A DNA stretch of 64,000 bases, taken from NCBI GenBank assembly GCA_947455025.1, contig CANGLU010000003.1, positions 1-64,000 on the forward strand, in the 5' to 3' direction. The position numbers and the translations under genes were made by a program. Shown here in pieces: positions 45,358 to 53,053 of the stretch; within the stretch, counting starts at the first letter, position 1; every line of letters begins with the position of its first letter. Below the pieces are notes generated by a model that saw only the letters and a list, made by a program, of their open reading frames with translations, did no database searches and was not told the origin of the DNA. The stretch comes from Hyphomicrobiales bacterium (GTDB taxonomy: Bacteria; Pseudomonadota; Alphaproteobacteria; Rhizobiales; Beijerinckiaceae).

Positions 45358-45427
45358 AAACCTCGACGGAAGGGTTCTAATCCGGTAAAGCGGTTTAAAT
45401 GGACCGAATTTTGAAGGGTGGCAACGC

Positions 45428-46117
45428 ATGTCCGACGGCGATCTTGATCTGAACACGCTTTCCGACGACGAACTCGTCGAGCAGATGCATGATGACCTCT
45501 ATGATGGTCTTGGCGAAGAAATCGTCGAGAGCGTCCATATTTTGCTGGGTCGCAAATGGACACCCTACGATATTCTGACGAAGGCGCTCGTCGAAGGCAT
45601 GCGCATCGTCGGTGTCGATTTCCGCGACGGCATTTTGTTTGTGCCGGAAGTGTTGATGTCGGCGAACGCGATGAAGGCCGGAATGCAGCTTTTGCGTCCC
45701 CTTCTTGCCGAGACCGGCGCGCCGAAAGTTGGCAAGATGGTCATTGGCACCGTGAAGGGTGACATTCATGACATCGGCAAAAACCTTGTCTGCATGATGA
45801 TGGAAGGCGCAGGTTTCGAAGTGATTGATCTCGGGATCAACAATCCGGTCGAAAAATATCTTGAAGCCATTGAAGAACATAAGCCAGACATTCTGGGCAT
45901 GTCGGCGCTTTTGACGACGACCATGCCTTATATGAAAGTTGTGATCGACACGCTTAAGGAAAAGGGCATGCGCAACGACTACCTCGTTCTCGTTGGCGGT
46001 GCACCTCTCAATGAAGCTTTCGCAGAAGCCATTGGCGCAGATGCCTATTGCCGTGATGCCGCGGTTGCCGTTGAAACGGCGAAGTCGTTGCTGTCGCAAC
46101 GCACGATCCGCGCTTAA
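45428..46117 (+). CDS. Corrinoid (B12-binding) methyltransferase protein, MtgC/MttC-like
   Basis: 229 residues. A helical cap domain (VEGMRIVGVDFRDGILFVPEVLMSANAM) is followed by the B12-binding Rossmann domain with GDIHDIGKN, whose His114 is the lower cobalt ligand. It carries the methyl group between MttB-type enzymes and the methyl-THF methyltransferase. It is the only corrinoid protein gene in the window though three MttB-type genes exist, so they probably share it. The first 34 residues hold 13 Asp/Glu and no Lys or Arg, an unusually acidic start. Confidence 0.9.
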   Translation: MSDGDLDLNTLSDDELVEQMHDDLYDGLGEEIVESVHILLGRKWTPYDILTKALVEGMRIVGVDFRDGILFVPEVLMSANAMKAGMQLLRPLLAETGAPKVGKMVIGTVKGDIHDIGKNLVCMMMEGAGFEVIDLGINNPVEKYLEAIEEHKPDILGMSALLTTTMPYMKVVIDTLKEKGMRNDYLVLVGGAPLNEAFAEAIGADAYCRDAAVAVETAKSLLSQRTIRA

Positions 46118-46165
46118 TCGGGAAACCGTTTCGTCGATCATTCTATAACCAAGGGAGGATGCCTC

Positions 46166-46807
46166 ATGGCCCATGCCGTACCGCTTCCTCCCAAGACGCT
46201 TGTGATTGCCTGCGGCGCACTTGCGCGAGAATTGATCGATGCCAAGCGGTTAAATCAGCTTGAGCATCTCGACATCACCTGCCTGCCGGCGATCTGGCAT
46301 AACAGCCCCGAAAAAATTCCCGAAGGTGTGCGCGGAAAAATCCGCAAAGCGCGCGGCAAATATGACCACATTCTGTGTCTTTACGGGGATTGCGGAACGG
46401 GCGGAATGTTGGACGCGGTCTTAAAAGAAGAAGGCGTTGAGCGGATCGAAGGCGATCATTGCTACGCGTTTTATGCGAAGCCCGGTGAATTTGATGCGTT
46501 GATGAAAGAGGAAATCGGGACGTTTTTTTTGACCGACTATCTCGTCAGGCATTTTGATCGGTTGATCATTCAAGGTCTTGGCATTGATCGCCATGCTCAA
46601 TTGATGGGCGTTTACTTCGGAAACTACAAAAGAGTGGTTTATCTCGCCCAATTCCCCGACGCGACTTTGGAAAAGAAGGCGCGAAAGGCTGCTGAACGAA
46701 TTGGCTTAAACTTTGAAATGCGGGTTACGGGTGTTGGCGGTCTCGAAACCTTTGTAACGGGGCAAGGTCGCACGCATACCGCTCCTGATTTATTGGCGAG
46801 GAACTGA
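46166..46807 (+). CDS. DUF1638 family protein
   Basis: 213 residues. Cys residues in IACGA, ITCLPA, YGDCGTGG and GDHCYAF suggest metal or cofactor binding. GGGAGGAT precedes the ATG. DUF1638 proteins occur with corrinoid methyltransferase genes in methanogens and other bacteria; their function has not, to my knowledge, been shown. It lies between the corrinoid protein and the folate steps, so a role in loading, protecting or repairing the corrinoid protein is plausible but unproven. Confidence 0.78.
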   Translation: MAHAVPLPPKTLVIACGALARELIDAKRLNQLEHLDITCLPAIWHNSPEKIPEGVRGKIRKARGKYDHILCLYGDCGTGGMLDAVLKEEGVERIEGDHCYAFYAKPGEFDALMKEEIGTFFLTDYLVRHFDRLIIQGLGIDRHAQLMGVYFGNYKRVVYLAQFPDATLEKKARKAAERIGLNFEMRVTGVGGLETFVTGQGRTHTAPDLLARN

Positions 46808-46813
46808 AACATT

Positions 46814-47119
46814 ATGGCTAATCTCACGATCGTTTATTGGCGCGATATTCCGGCGCAAGTGATTGTTAAACAGGGACGCACGGCGGCAAAGCGCGAATTG
46901 CCCGAGCGCTTTGTGACATCCATTGATGCGGCCGCGATGAAAGCTGGCGCGCGCGACACGGATAGCTATTTGGCCGATTGGCGCCGTGCTGATCCCATTC
47001 CCGTTGGTGATGATTTGGAAGCCGAGGCGCAAGCTTGGGCCGATAAGATTGAGGCTGACTATCCTAACGAGCGCTTAGCGGCGCTCGCCAAGGCCGGCGG
47101 CTATGAGGAGGCGAAATAA
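46814..47119 (+). CDS. Virulence-factor domain (PF13769-type) small protein
   Basis: 101 residues; starts MANLTIVYWRDIPAQVIVKQGR and has KRELPERFVTSIDAAAM, the pattern of the small family named virulence factor. The name comes from an old annotation and should not be taken literally. Six bases after DUF1638, and its stop overlaps the next ATG (TAATG). It always reads as an accessory of the methyl-transfer operon here; the likely role is helper protein for one of the folate or corrinoid steps, unknown which. Confidence 0.68.
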   Translation: MANLTIVYWRDIPAQVIVKQGRTAAKRELPERFVTSIDAAAMKAGARDTDSYLADWRRADPIPVGDDLEAEAQAWADKIEADYPNERLAALAKAGGYEEAK

Positions 47120-47622
47120 TGTCACGCGTACCCGCTGCTTTTGAACCCGCAGGAAAGGCACCACGCGACGGCAAAAAATTTGCCCTGCGCTTTTGGAGCA
47201 ACACGCATTCGCGCGGGATGGAAATTACCTATTCCGTTGTTGAAAAAATGCTGCATCTTGCAGCACCACTTTTCAAAGCCATCGGATATGACCGTTTAGA
47301 AAAACCCGTTGCAGCGGTTGAAGCGACCATCAAAGGTGCGCTGTTTGATTGCCGCATGTGTGGTCAATGTATCCTCTCTTCGTCCGGTATGTCGTGCCCG
47401 ATGAATTGCCCTAAAAATCTCCGTAATGGTCCATGCGGCGGCGTGCGCGCGAATGGCAATTGCGAAGTCTATGCCGAAATGCCTTGCGTGTGGGTGAAGG
47501 CATGGGAAGGCAGCAAGCCAATGGAGCATGGAAATAAAATCATGAATGTGCAGCCACCCGTGGATCACCGGCTTAAAGGCCGGTCTTCTTGGTTAGCGGT
47601 ATCGCGCGGCGCGCATGAGTGA
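47119..47622 (+). CDS. MetV-like methylenetetrahydrofolate reductase C-terminal-domain protein (zinc/Fe-S)
   Basis: 167 residues. The core CRMCGQCILSSSGMSCPMNC, then GPCGGVR, NGNCEVY and MPCVW gives eight or more Cys, as in the PF12225 domain that acetogens encode as MetV beside MetF. In those organisms MetV binds metal clusters and assists electron transfer to MetF. It overlaps the MetF start by 8 bp, so the two are probably made together as a complex. No fused form of the domain is present here. Confidence 0.78.
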   Translation: MSRVPAAFEPAGKAPRDGKKFALRFWSNTHSRGMEITYSVVEKMLHLAAPLFKAIGYDRLEKPVAAVEATIKGALFDCRMCGQCILSSSGMSCPMNCPKNLRNGPCGGVRANGNCEVYAEMPCVWVKAWEGSKPMEHGNKIMNVQPPVDHRLKGRSSWLAVSRGAHE

Positions 47623-48703
47623 GGATAAGATGATGGATATGTCTGCTGTACACCCGCACGATCTTGGCCCAACGCCTGCAGCGCCCTTGCCAGAATTGCC
47701 GGAGCATTCGTCGCGCGGCCGGTTAGAGCGTGTCTTGCGCCGCGGCGAATTTGCCATCACGGCTGAACTCAACCCGCCAGACAGTGCCAATCCGGACGAT
47801 GTTTATGAGCGTGTCGCGCATTTTGATGGCTGGGTTGATGGCATTAATGCGACCGATGGTTCGGGCGCCAATTGTCATATGTCGAGTGTTGCGATTTGTG
47901 CGCTTCTCACACGTGTCGGATATTCGCCCATTCTTCAAATTTCCTGCCGCGATTACAACCGTATCGCCATTCAAGGCAATGTGTTGGGCGCGGCGGCACT
48001 CGGTGTGTGCAATGTGCTAGCGCTCACGGGCGATGGCGTGCAAGGTGGCGATCATCCGGAAGCCAAACCCGTGTTTGATCTCGACTCGACTTCGCTGCTT
48101 GCAACGATGAAAAAGATGCGGGACGACCGCGCGTTTTTATCAGGCCGCAAGATTACCGATCCACCGCGTTTGTTTTTAGGGGCGGCTGAAAATCCGTTTG
48201 CACCGCCTTATGATTGGCGTCCCTTGCGGTTGGCCAAAAAGATTGCCGCCGGTGCGCAATATTTTCAGACGCAATATTGCTATGATATTCCGCTCTTAAA
48301 ATCCTTCATGCAAAAAGTGCGCGATATGGGCTTGGATAAGCAGGCCTATATTTTGGTTGGCGTTGGTCCGCTGCCATCGGCTAAGACGGCGAAATGGATG
48401 CGTTCGAATGTCGCGGGTGTGCATATTCCTGACTCGGTTATCAAGCGCCTCGAAGGCGCTGAAAACCAAAAGACCGAGGGCATTAAGCTTTGCATCGATC
48501 TCATTCAGGAGATTCATGAGATTGCAGGCGTCGCTGGCGTGCATATTATGGCCTATCGGCAGGAAGAAAGCGTTGGGCACATCGTGAAAGAGTCGGGCAT
48601 TCTCAAGGGGCGCCAGCCCTTCCGTCGGGCGTTTGCAACCTTGGCCGATAGCGAGATGCCGCCTTCCTCTGTCGCAATGGGACAAGTGGTTACGCCCGCC
48701 TGA
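47615..48703 (+). CDS. metF: Methylenetetrahydrofolate reductase
   Basis: 362 residues from 47615; ATGs at 47630 and 47633, preceded by GAGGAT, are also good starts. The TIM-barrel motif FAITAELNPPDSANPDDVYERV lies at the start, with LQISCRDYNRIAIQGNVLGAAALG and LTGDG following (split here into short pieces). In biosynthesis the enzyme makes methyl-THF. In this operon the methyl group arrives from a quaternary amine, so the enzyme should run backwards to give methylene-THF. The small partner encoded just upstream supports that use. Confidence 0.86.
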   Translation: MSEDKMMDMSAVHPHDLGPTPAAPLPELPEHSSRGRLERVLRRGEFAITAELNPPDSANPDDVYERVAHFDGWVDGINATDGSGANCHMSSVAICALLTRVGYSPILQISCRDYNRIAIQGNVLGAAALGVCNVLALTGDGVQGGDHPEAKPVFDLDSTSLLATMKKMRDDRAFLSGRKITDPPRLFLGAAENPFAPPYDWRPLRLAKKIAAGAQYFQTQYCYDIPLLKSFMQKVRDMGLDKQAYILVGVGPLPSAKTAKWMRSNVAGVHIPDSVIKRLEGAENQKTEGIKLCIDLIQEIHEIAGVAGVHIMAYRQEESVGHIVKESGILKGRQPFRRAFATLADSEMPPSSVAMGQVVTPA

Positions 48704-48753
48704 CGCTATGAGACTAGTCATATTCGAAATTCAGCCTTTCTAGGGAAAACGCC

Positions 48754-49668
48754 ATGACCGATACGGTTCTTAGTTCGCATAAAAAGGAAGTCATTATCGG
48801 CTTCGAGCGCCGCTTCGTCATGATTGGCGAACGCATCAATCCAACGGGCCGCAAATTGCTGGCCGCTGAAATGGCGGCGGGCGATTATACCCGCGTGATT
48901 GCCGATGCGTTGGCGCAGGTTGAAGCGGGCGCGCAAATGCTCGACGTGAATGCCGGTATTCCTCTGGCGGATGAGCCTGCCATTCTGGCGGAAGCTATTC
49001 GGCGTGTGCAGGAAGTGGTGGATGTTCCGCTATCGATCGACAGCTCGATTGTCGCAGCGCTTGAAGCTGGCCTTTCTGTTTACAAAGGCAAGGCCTTGGT
49101 TAATTCGGTTACGGGTGAAGAGGATCGTCTTGAGACGGTTTTGCCGCTCGTTAAAAAATATGGCGCGGCCGTTGTTGCGATTTCAAACGACGAAACGGGC
49201 ATTTCGGAAGATCCAGACGAGCGCTACAAAATTGCGAAAAAGATTGTTGAACGTGCGGCCGATTATGGCATTCCGCGTTCTGATGTTGTGGTTGATCCGC
49301 TCGTGATGCCCGTTGGCGCGTTAAACGATGCGGGTGCAAAGCTGATGCATCTGCTTCGTCGCTTGCGCGAAGAGTTGAAAGTAAACACCACCTGCGGCGC
49401 ATCGAACTTCTCGTTCGGCTTGCCCAACCGCCGTGGTTTGGCTGCTGCCTTCATGCCGATGGCTATTGGCGCCGGCATGACTTCCGCCATTATGAACCCG
49501 CTCCATGCCGAAGACATTCAGGCGATCTTGGGTGCGGATGTGATGATGGGTCATGATCCGAACTGTGCGTCTTGGATTCGCAAATACCGTGAACCTGTGC
49601 CAGAAGGCCAAGAAGGTGGTGCCGCTGACCGTCGTGGTCGCGAAGGACGCCGCCGTAACCGCGAATAG
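48754..49668 (+). CDS. Methyltetrahydrofolate:corrinoid methyltransferase (pterin-binding, MtgA-like)
   Basis: 304 residues. MIGERINPTGRK, DVNAGIPLADEP and IDSSIVAALEAGL belong to the pterin-binding fold shared with MeTr and dihydropteroate synthase. It takes the methyl from the corrinoid protein and gives it to THF. The C-terminus has a tail ADRRGREGRRRNRE that is not part of the fold and resembles the N-terminal basic tails of the MttB-type proteins, above all ERRGREARRSAR of copy 3. It ends in TAG; the activator gene starts 8 bp later. Confidence 0.85.
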   Translation: MTDTVLSSHKKEVIIGFERRFVMIGERINPTGRKLLAAEMAAGDYTRVIADALAQVEAGAQMLDVNAGIPLADEPAILAEAIRRVQEVVDVPLSIDSSIVAALEAGLSVYKGKALVNSVTGEEDRLETVLPLVKKYGAAVVAISNDETGISEDPDERYKIAKKIVERAADYGIPRSDVVVDPLVMPVGALNDAGAKLMHLLRRLREELKVNTTCGASNFSFGLPNRRGLAAAFMPMAIGAGMTSAIMNPLHAEDIQAILGADVMMGHDPNCASWIRKYREPVPEGQEGGAADRRGREGRRRNRE

Positions 49669-49676
49669 GATCATCC

Positions 49677-51686
49677 GTGACCGAGCACCACCGTATCGTC
49701 TTCACACCTTCGGGTAAGCGCGGCGATTTTGCTGACGGCACCAGCGTGCTGGAAGCGGCACGTTCGCTTGGCGTTGACGTTGACAGTGTCTGTGGCGGTC
49801 GCGGGATTTGCGGCCGTTGCCAAGTGCTGGTGGCGGAAGGTGATTTTGCCAAACATGGCATTCAATCGATCGCTGATCATCTCACCGAATGGAATTCCGT
49901 TGAAGAGCGGTACACCTCCAAGCGGGGCGCATTGGGTGAGCATCGGCGGTTAGGCTGTCAGGCAAAGCTTTGCGGTGATGTGGTCATTGACGTGCCGCCT
50001 GAGAGCCAAGTGCATCGTCAGGTGGTTCGTAAAAAGGCCGAGACGCGGGCCATTACGCTTGAGCCGGTTGTGCGGCTTTATTTCGTCGAAGTGGCTGAGC
50101 CCGATATTGATAGTCCTTCGTCGGATTACACGCGTCTCATTGAAGCCCTCAAGAGCCAATGGAACATCGAAGCCTCAATGCCCGATTTGGCGGTGTTGCG
50201 TGGCTTGCAAAAGACGCTTCGCAAGGGCGAATGGAAAGTCACCGTCGCCGTTCGCAAAGGCCATGATATTGTAGCAATTTATCCGGGCCTGATTGAGACG
50301 GCCTATGGCGTTGCGGTTGACGTAGGTTCCACCACCATCGCCGCGCATCTTTCCGATCTTTATAATGGCGAGACCTTGGCGTCTGCCGGTTTGATGAACC
50401 CGCAAATTCGCTTTGGCGAAGATCTGATGAGCCGCGTTTCCTATGTGATGATGAATCCGGGCGGCGAAGTTGAGATGACCGATGCCGTACGCGCGGCGTT
50501 GAATGATCTTGTTGGCGAAGTTGTGAAAGAAGCGGGCATTACGCGCGAGGGAATTGTCGAGATGACGGTGGTCGGTAATCCGATCATGCATCATCTGTTT
50601 CTAGGCCTTGATCCAACCGAGCTTGGCGGCGCGCCTTTTGCGTTGACGCTCGATAAGGGCCAAGACGTGAAAGCGCGGGAAGTGGGCCTGTCGATTGCGC
50701 CCGGTGCGTTTGTTTATCTGCTGCCTTGTATTGCCGGACATGTGGGTGCGGATACGGCTGGCGTGGTGTTGTCCGAGGCGCCACATTTGAATGATGATGT
50801 CACGCTGGTCGTTGATGTCGGCACCAATGCGGAAATCGTCCTTGGTAATAAAAAGCGTTTGTTGGCGTGCTCATCGCCAACAGGCCCAGCATTTGAAGGC
50901 GCACAGCTTTCTTCCGGCCAACGCGCGGCACCTGGTGCGATTGAGCGCGTGCGGATTGATCACGAAACGTTAGAGCCCAAATTCAAAATCATTGGTTCTG
51001 ATCTTTGGTCCAATGAAGAAGGCTTCTGGGAAGAGGCGGCAAAGACAGGCGTTAATGGCATTTGCGGTTCTGGTATTATTGAAGCCATTGCGGAGATGTA
51101 TCTTGCAGGCGTTATTACGCAAGACGGCGTGATTGATGGCGATTTGCAGGCGCGCACGCCACGCATCGTCAATGAAGGCCGTACCTTTACCTATGTGTTA
51201 AACGATGGTGAGCCGCGGATTACGATCACGCAGGCCGATGTGCGGGCTATCCAACTCGGCAAGGCTGCGCTTTATGCGGGCGTGAAATTATTGCTCGATC
51301 ATTATGGTGTTGATCATGTCGATCGCATCACGCTGGCCGGAGCCTTTGGCAGTCATATCGATGTCAAATATGCGATGGTGCTTGGCCTCATTCCGGATTG
51401 CGATTTAAGTAAAGTGGGCTCGGCTGGTAATGCGGCAGGAACGGGCGCGCGCATTGCGTTGTTGAACGAAACGGCACGCGGTGAAATCGAGAATGTTGTC
51501 GGCAAGATCGAAAAGATCGAAACGGCGATGGAGCCTAAATTCCAAGCGCATTTCGTGAGTGCGATGGCTATTCCAAACAAAGTCGACGTCTTTAGCAATT
51601 TGGCAAAAGTGGTGACATTACCGCCACCAAAAGTGCATACTGAGCCTGCCGAAGGCGAAGGCGGACGGCGTAGGCGGCGTGGATGA
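49677..51686 (+). CDS. RamA-like corrinoid activation protein (2Fe-2S ferredoxin + ASKHA domains)
   Basis: 669 residues. N-terminal plant-type [2Fe-2S] site with Cys39, Cys45 and Cys48 (VCGGRGICGRC) and a later LGCQAK Cys; then a linker and a large ATPase domain of the ASKHA fold (VDVGSTTIAAHLSDL and VVDVGTNAEIVL). It reduces inactive Co(II) corrinoid protein to Co(I) at the cost of ATP. The C-terminus is [10 protein letters not shown], another basic tail. It overlaps the serine dehydratase start by 4 bp. Confidence 0.88.
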   Translation: MTEHHRIVFTPSGKRGDFADGTSVLEAARSLGVDVDSVCGGRGICGRCQVLVAEGDFAKHGIQSIADHLTEWNSVEERYTSKRGALGEHRRLGCQAKLCGDVVIDVPPESQVHRQVVRKKAETRAITLEPVVRLYFVEVAEPDIDSPSSDYTRLIEALKSQWNIEASMPDLAVLRGLQKTLRKGEWKVTVAVRKGHDIVAIYPGLIETAYGVAVDVGSTTIAAHLSDLYNGETLASAGLMNPQIRFGEDLMSRVSYVMMNPGGEVEMTDAVRAALNDLVGEVVKEAGITREGIVEMTVVGNPIMHHLFLGLDPTELGGAPFALTLDKGQDVKAREVGLSIAPGAFVYLLPCIAGHVGADTAGVVLSEAPHLNDDVTLVVDVGTNAEIVLGNKKRLLACSSPTGPAFEGAQLSSGQRAAPGAIERVRIDHETLEPKFKIIGSDLWSNEEGFWEEAAKTGVNGICGSGIIEAIAEMYLAGVITQDGVIDGDLQARTPRIVNEGRTFTYVLNDGEPRITITQADVRAIQLGKAALYAGVKLLLDHYGVDHVDRITLAGAFGSHIDVKYAMVLGLIPDCDLSKVGSAGNAAGTGARIALLNETARGEIENVVGKIEKIETAMEPKFQAHFVSAMAIPNKVDVFSNLAKVVTLPPPKVHTEPAEGEGGRRRRRG

Positions 51687-53053
51687 TCAGCGTCTTTGAC
51701 CTTTTCAAAATCGGGATCGGGCCTTCGAGCTCGCATACCGTTGGTCCTATGGTTGCTGCCCATCGGTTTGTTGCTCTGCTGAATGAAACAGTTGGACTTG
51801 GGCGCGTTGGTCGCATCAAGACCGAGCTGTTTGGATCCTTGGCTTGGACGGCGAAGGGACATGGCACCGAGACGGCGATTCTCTTGGGCCTTTCGGGCTT
51901 TTTGCCTGCCGAAGTTGATCCCGATTTGGTTGAAGACATGATCACCGCGATCACACGGAATGGTTCGCTTGAACTTGGTGGGGTTCGCGCGATACCGTTT
52001 ACGCTCGACGACGATTTGATCCCCAATAAAAAAGAGCTGATGAAGCGGCATTCCAACGCCATGCGGTTTCAGGCGTTTAGCGCCGAAGGTGGGCTACTCA
52101 CGGAAAAGGCCTATTACTCCATCGGCGGTGGCTTTGTTGTGACCGATGAGGAGGAAGCCGCTGGCGGTGCAGGCGGGCCTGATTTGCCGTATAAATTCAC
52201 CAATGCGGTGGAGCTGTTGGCGCTTTGCAACCGCACGGGAAAAAGTTTTGCTCAGTTGCAGCGTGACAATGAGCGCGCAACGAAAAGTGATACCGAGATT
52301 GATGCGACGCTCGATAAAATCCGCGAGGTGATGTTTGCGTGTATCGATCGCGGCTGTCGGCAAGAAGGTATTTTGCCGGGTGGCTTAAAAGTGAAGCGGC
52401 GCGCCAAATCGATCCATGCGCAGCTTGAAGCGGGCAAGAGCGCTAATCGCCGTCCAGCCCATGAAATTATGGATTGGGTGAGCCTTTATGCCATCGCGGT
52501 GAATGAAGAGAATGCCGCGGGTGGCCGCGTTGTAACGGCACCTACCAATGGGGCCGCAGGCATTATTCCGGCGGTGTTGCGCTATGCGAAAGATTTTTGT
52601 CCCGAATATTCGTTGGAAGCCAGCCGTGATTATTTGCTGACGGCTGCGGCCGTTGGCTCGCTGATCAAACAGAACGCATCCATCTCGGGTGCCGAAGTTG
52701 GCTGTCAGGGAGAAGTAGGCTCCGCATCCGCGATGGCCGCAGGCGGGCTGTGTGCGTTGCTCGGCGGCACGCCGGAGCAGGTTGAGAACGCAGCCGAGAT
52801 TGCGCTTGAGCATCATCTCGGCATGACGTGTGATCCGATTGGCGGCCTCGTACAAATTCCATGCATTGAGCGCAACGCCTTTGGGGCGAACAAGGCGATT
52901 GTGGCGGCGTCCTTATCCCTGCGCGGCGATGGTACGCATCGCGTATCGCTCGATGAAGTGATTGAAACCATGCGCCAGACGGGTATCGATATGCTCGTGA
53001 AATATAAAGAAACGGCGCAAGGTGGGTTAGCCGTTAACGTTGCTGATTGTTGA
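51683..53053 (+). CDS. sdaA: L-serine ammonia-lyase (4Fe-4S)
   Basis: 456 residues. [21 protein letters not shown] at the start is the family signature (given as [17 protein letters not shown]). Cluster Cys lie in [17 protein letters not shown] and IPCIERN. It turns serine into pyruvate and ammonia, and closes the one-carbon route: glycine plus methylene-THF gives serine elsewhere, and this enzyme sends it to central metabolism. It is the last gene of the plus-strand operon; its stop touches the stop of the convergent regulator gene. Confidence 0.9.
   Translation: MISVFDLFKIGIGPSSSHTVGPMVAAHRFVALLNETVGLGRVGRIKTELFGSLAWTAKGHGTETAILLGLSGFLPAEVDPDLVEDMITAITRNGSLELGGVRAIPFTLDDDLIPNKKELMKRHSNAMRFQAFSAEGGLLTEKAYYSIGGGFVVTDEEEAAGGAGGPDLPYKFTNAVELLALCNRTGKSFAQLQRDNERATKSDTEIDATLDKIREVMFACIDRGCRQEGILPGGLKVKRRAKSIHAQLEAGKSANRRPAHEIMDWVSLYAIAVNEENAAGGRVVTAPTNGAAGIIPAVLRYAKDFCPEYSLEASRDYLLTAAAVGSLIKQNASISGAEVGCQGEVGSASAMAAGGLCALLGGTPEQVENAAEIALEHHLGMTCDPIGGLVQIPCIERNAFGANKAIVAASLSLRGDGTHRVSLDEVIETMRQTGIDMLVKYKETAQGGLAVNVADC

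Noticed and set aside
42496-45427. Cobalamin or glycine riboswitch before the corrinoid operon
   Set aside because: Neither the 298-bp divergent region nor the 123-bp gap shows a recognisable B12-box or glycine-aptamer core; only the simple hairpin at 45319 is present.
45395-46174. 259-residue open frame antisense to the corrinoid-protein gene
   Set aside because: His/Arg-rich shadow of a strongly supported coding region, with no motif and no ribosome-binding site.
46814-47119. Pathogenicity role from the family name virulence factor
   Set aside because: The name is historical; the gene sits in a one-carbon metabolism operon and nothing else in the window suggests virulence.
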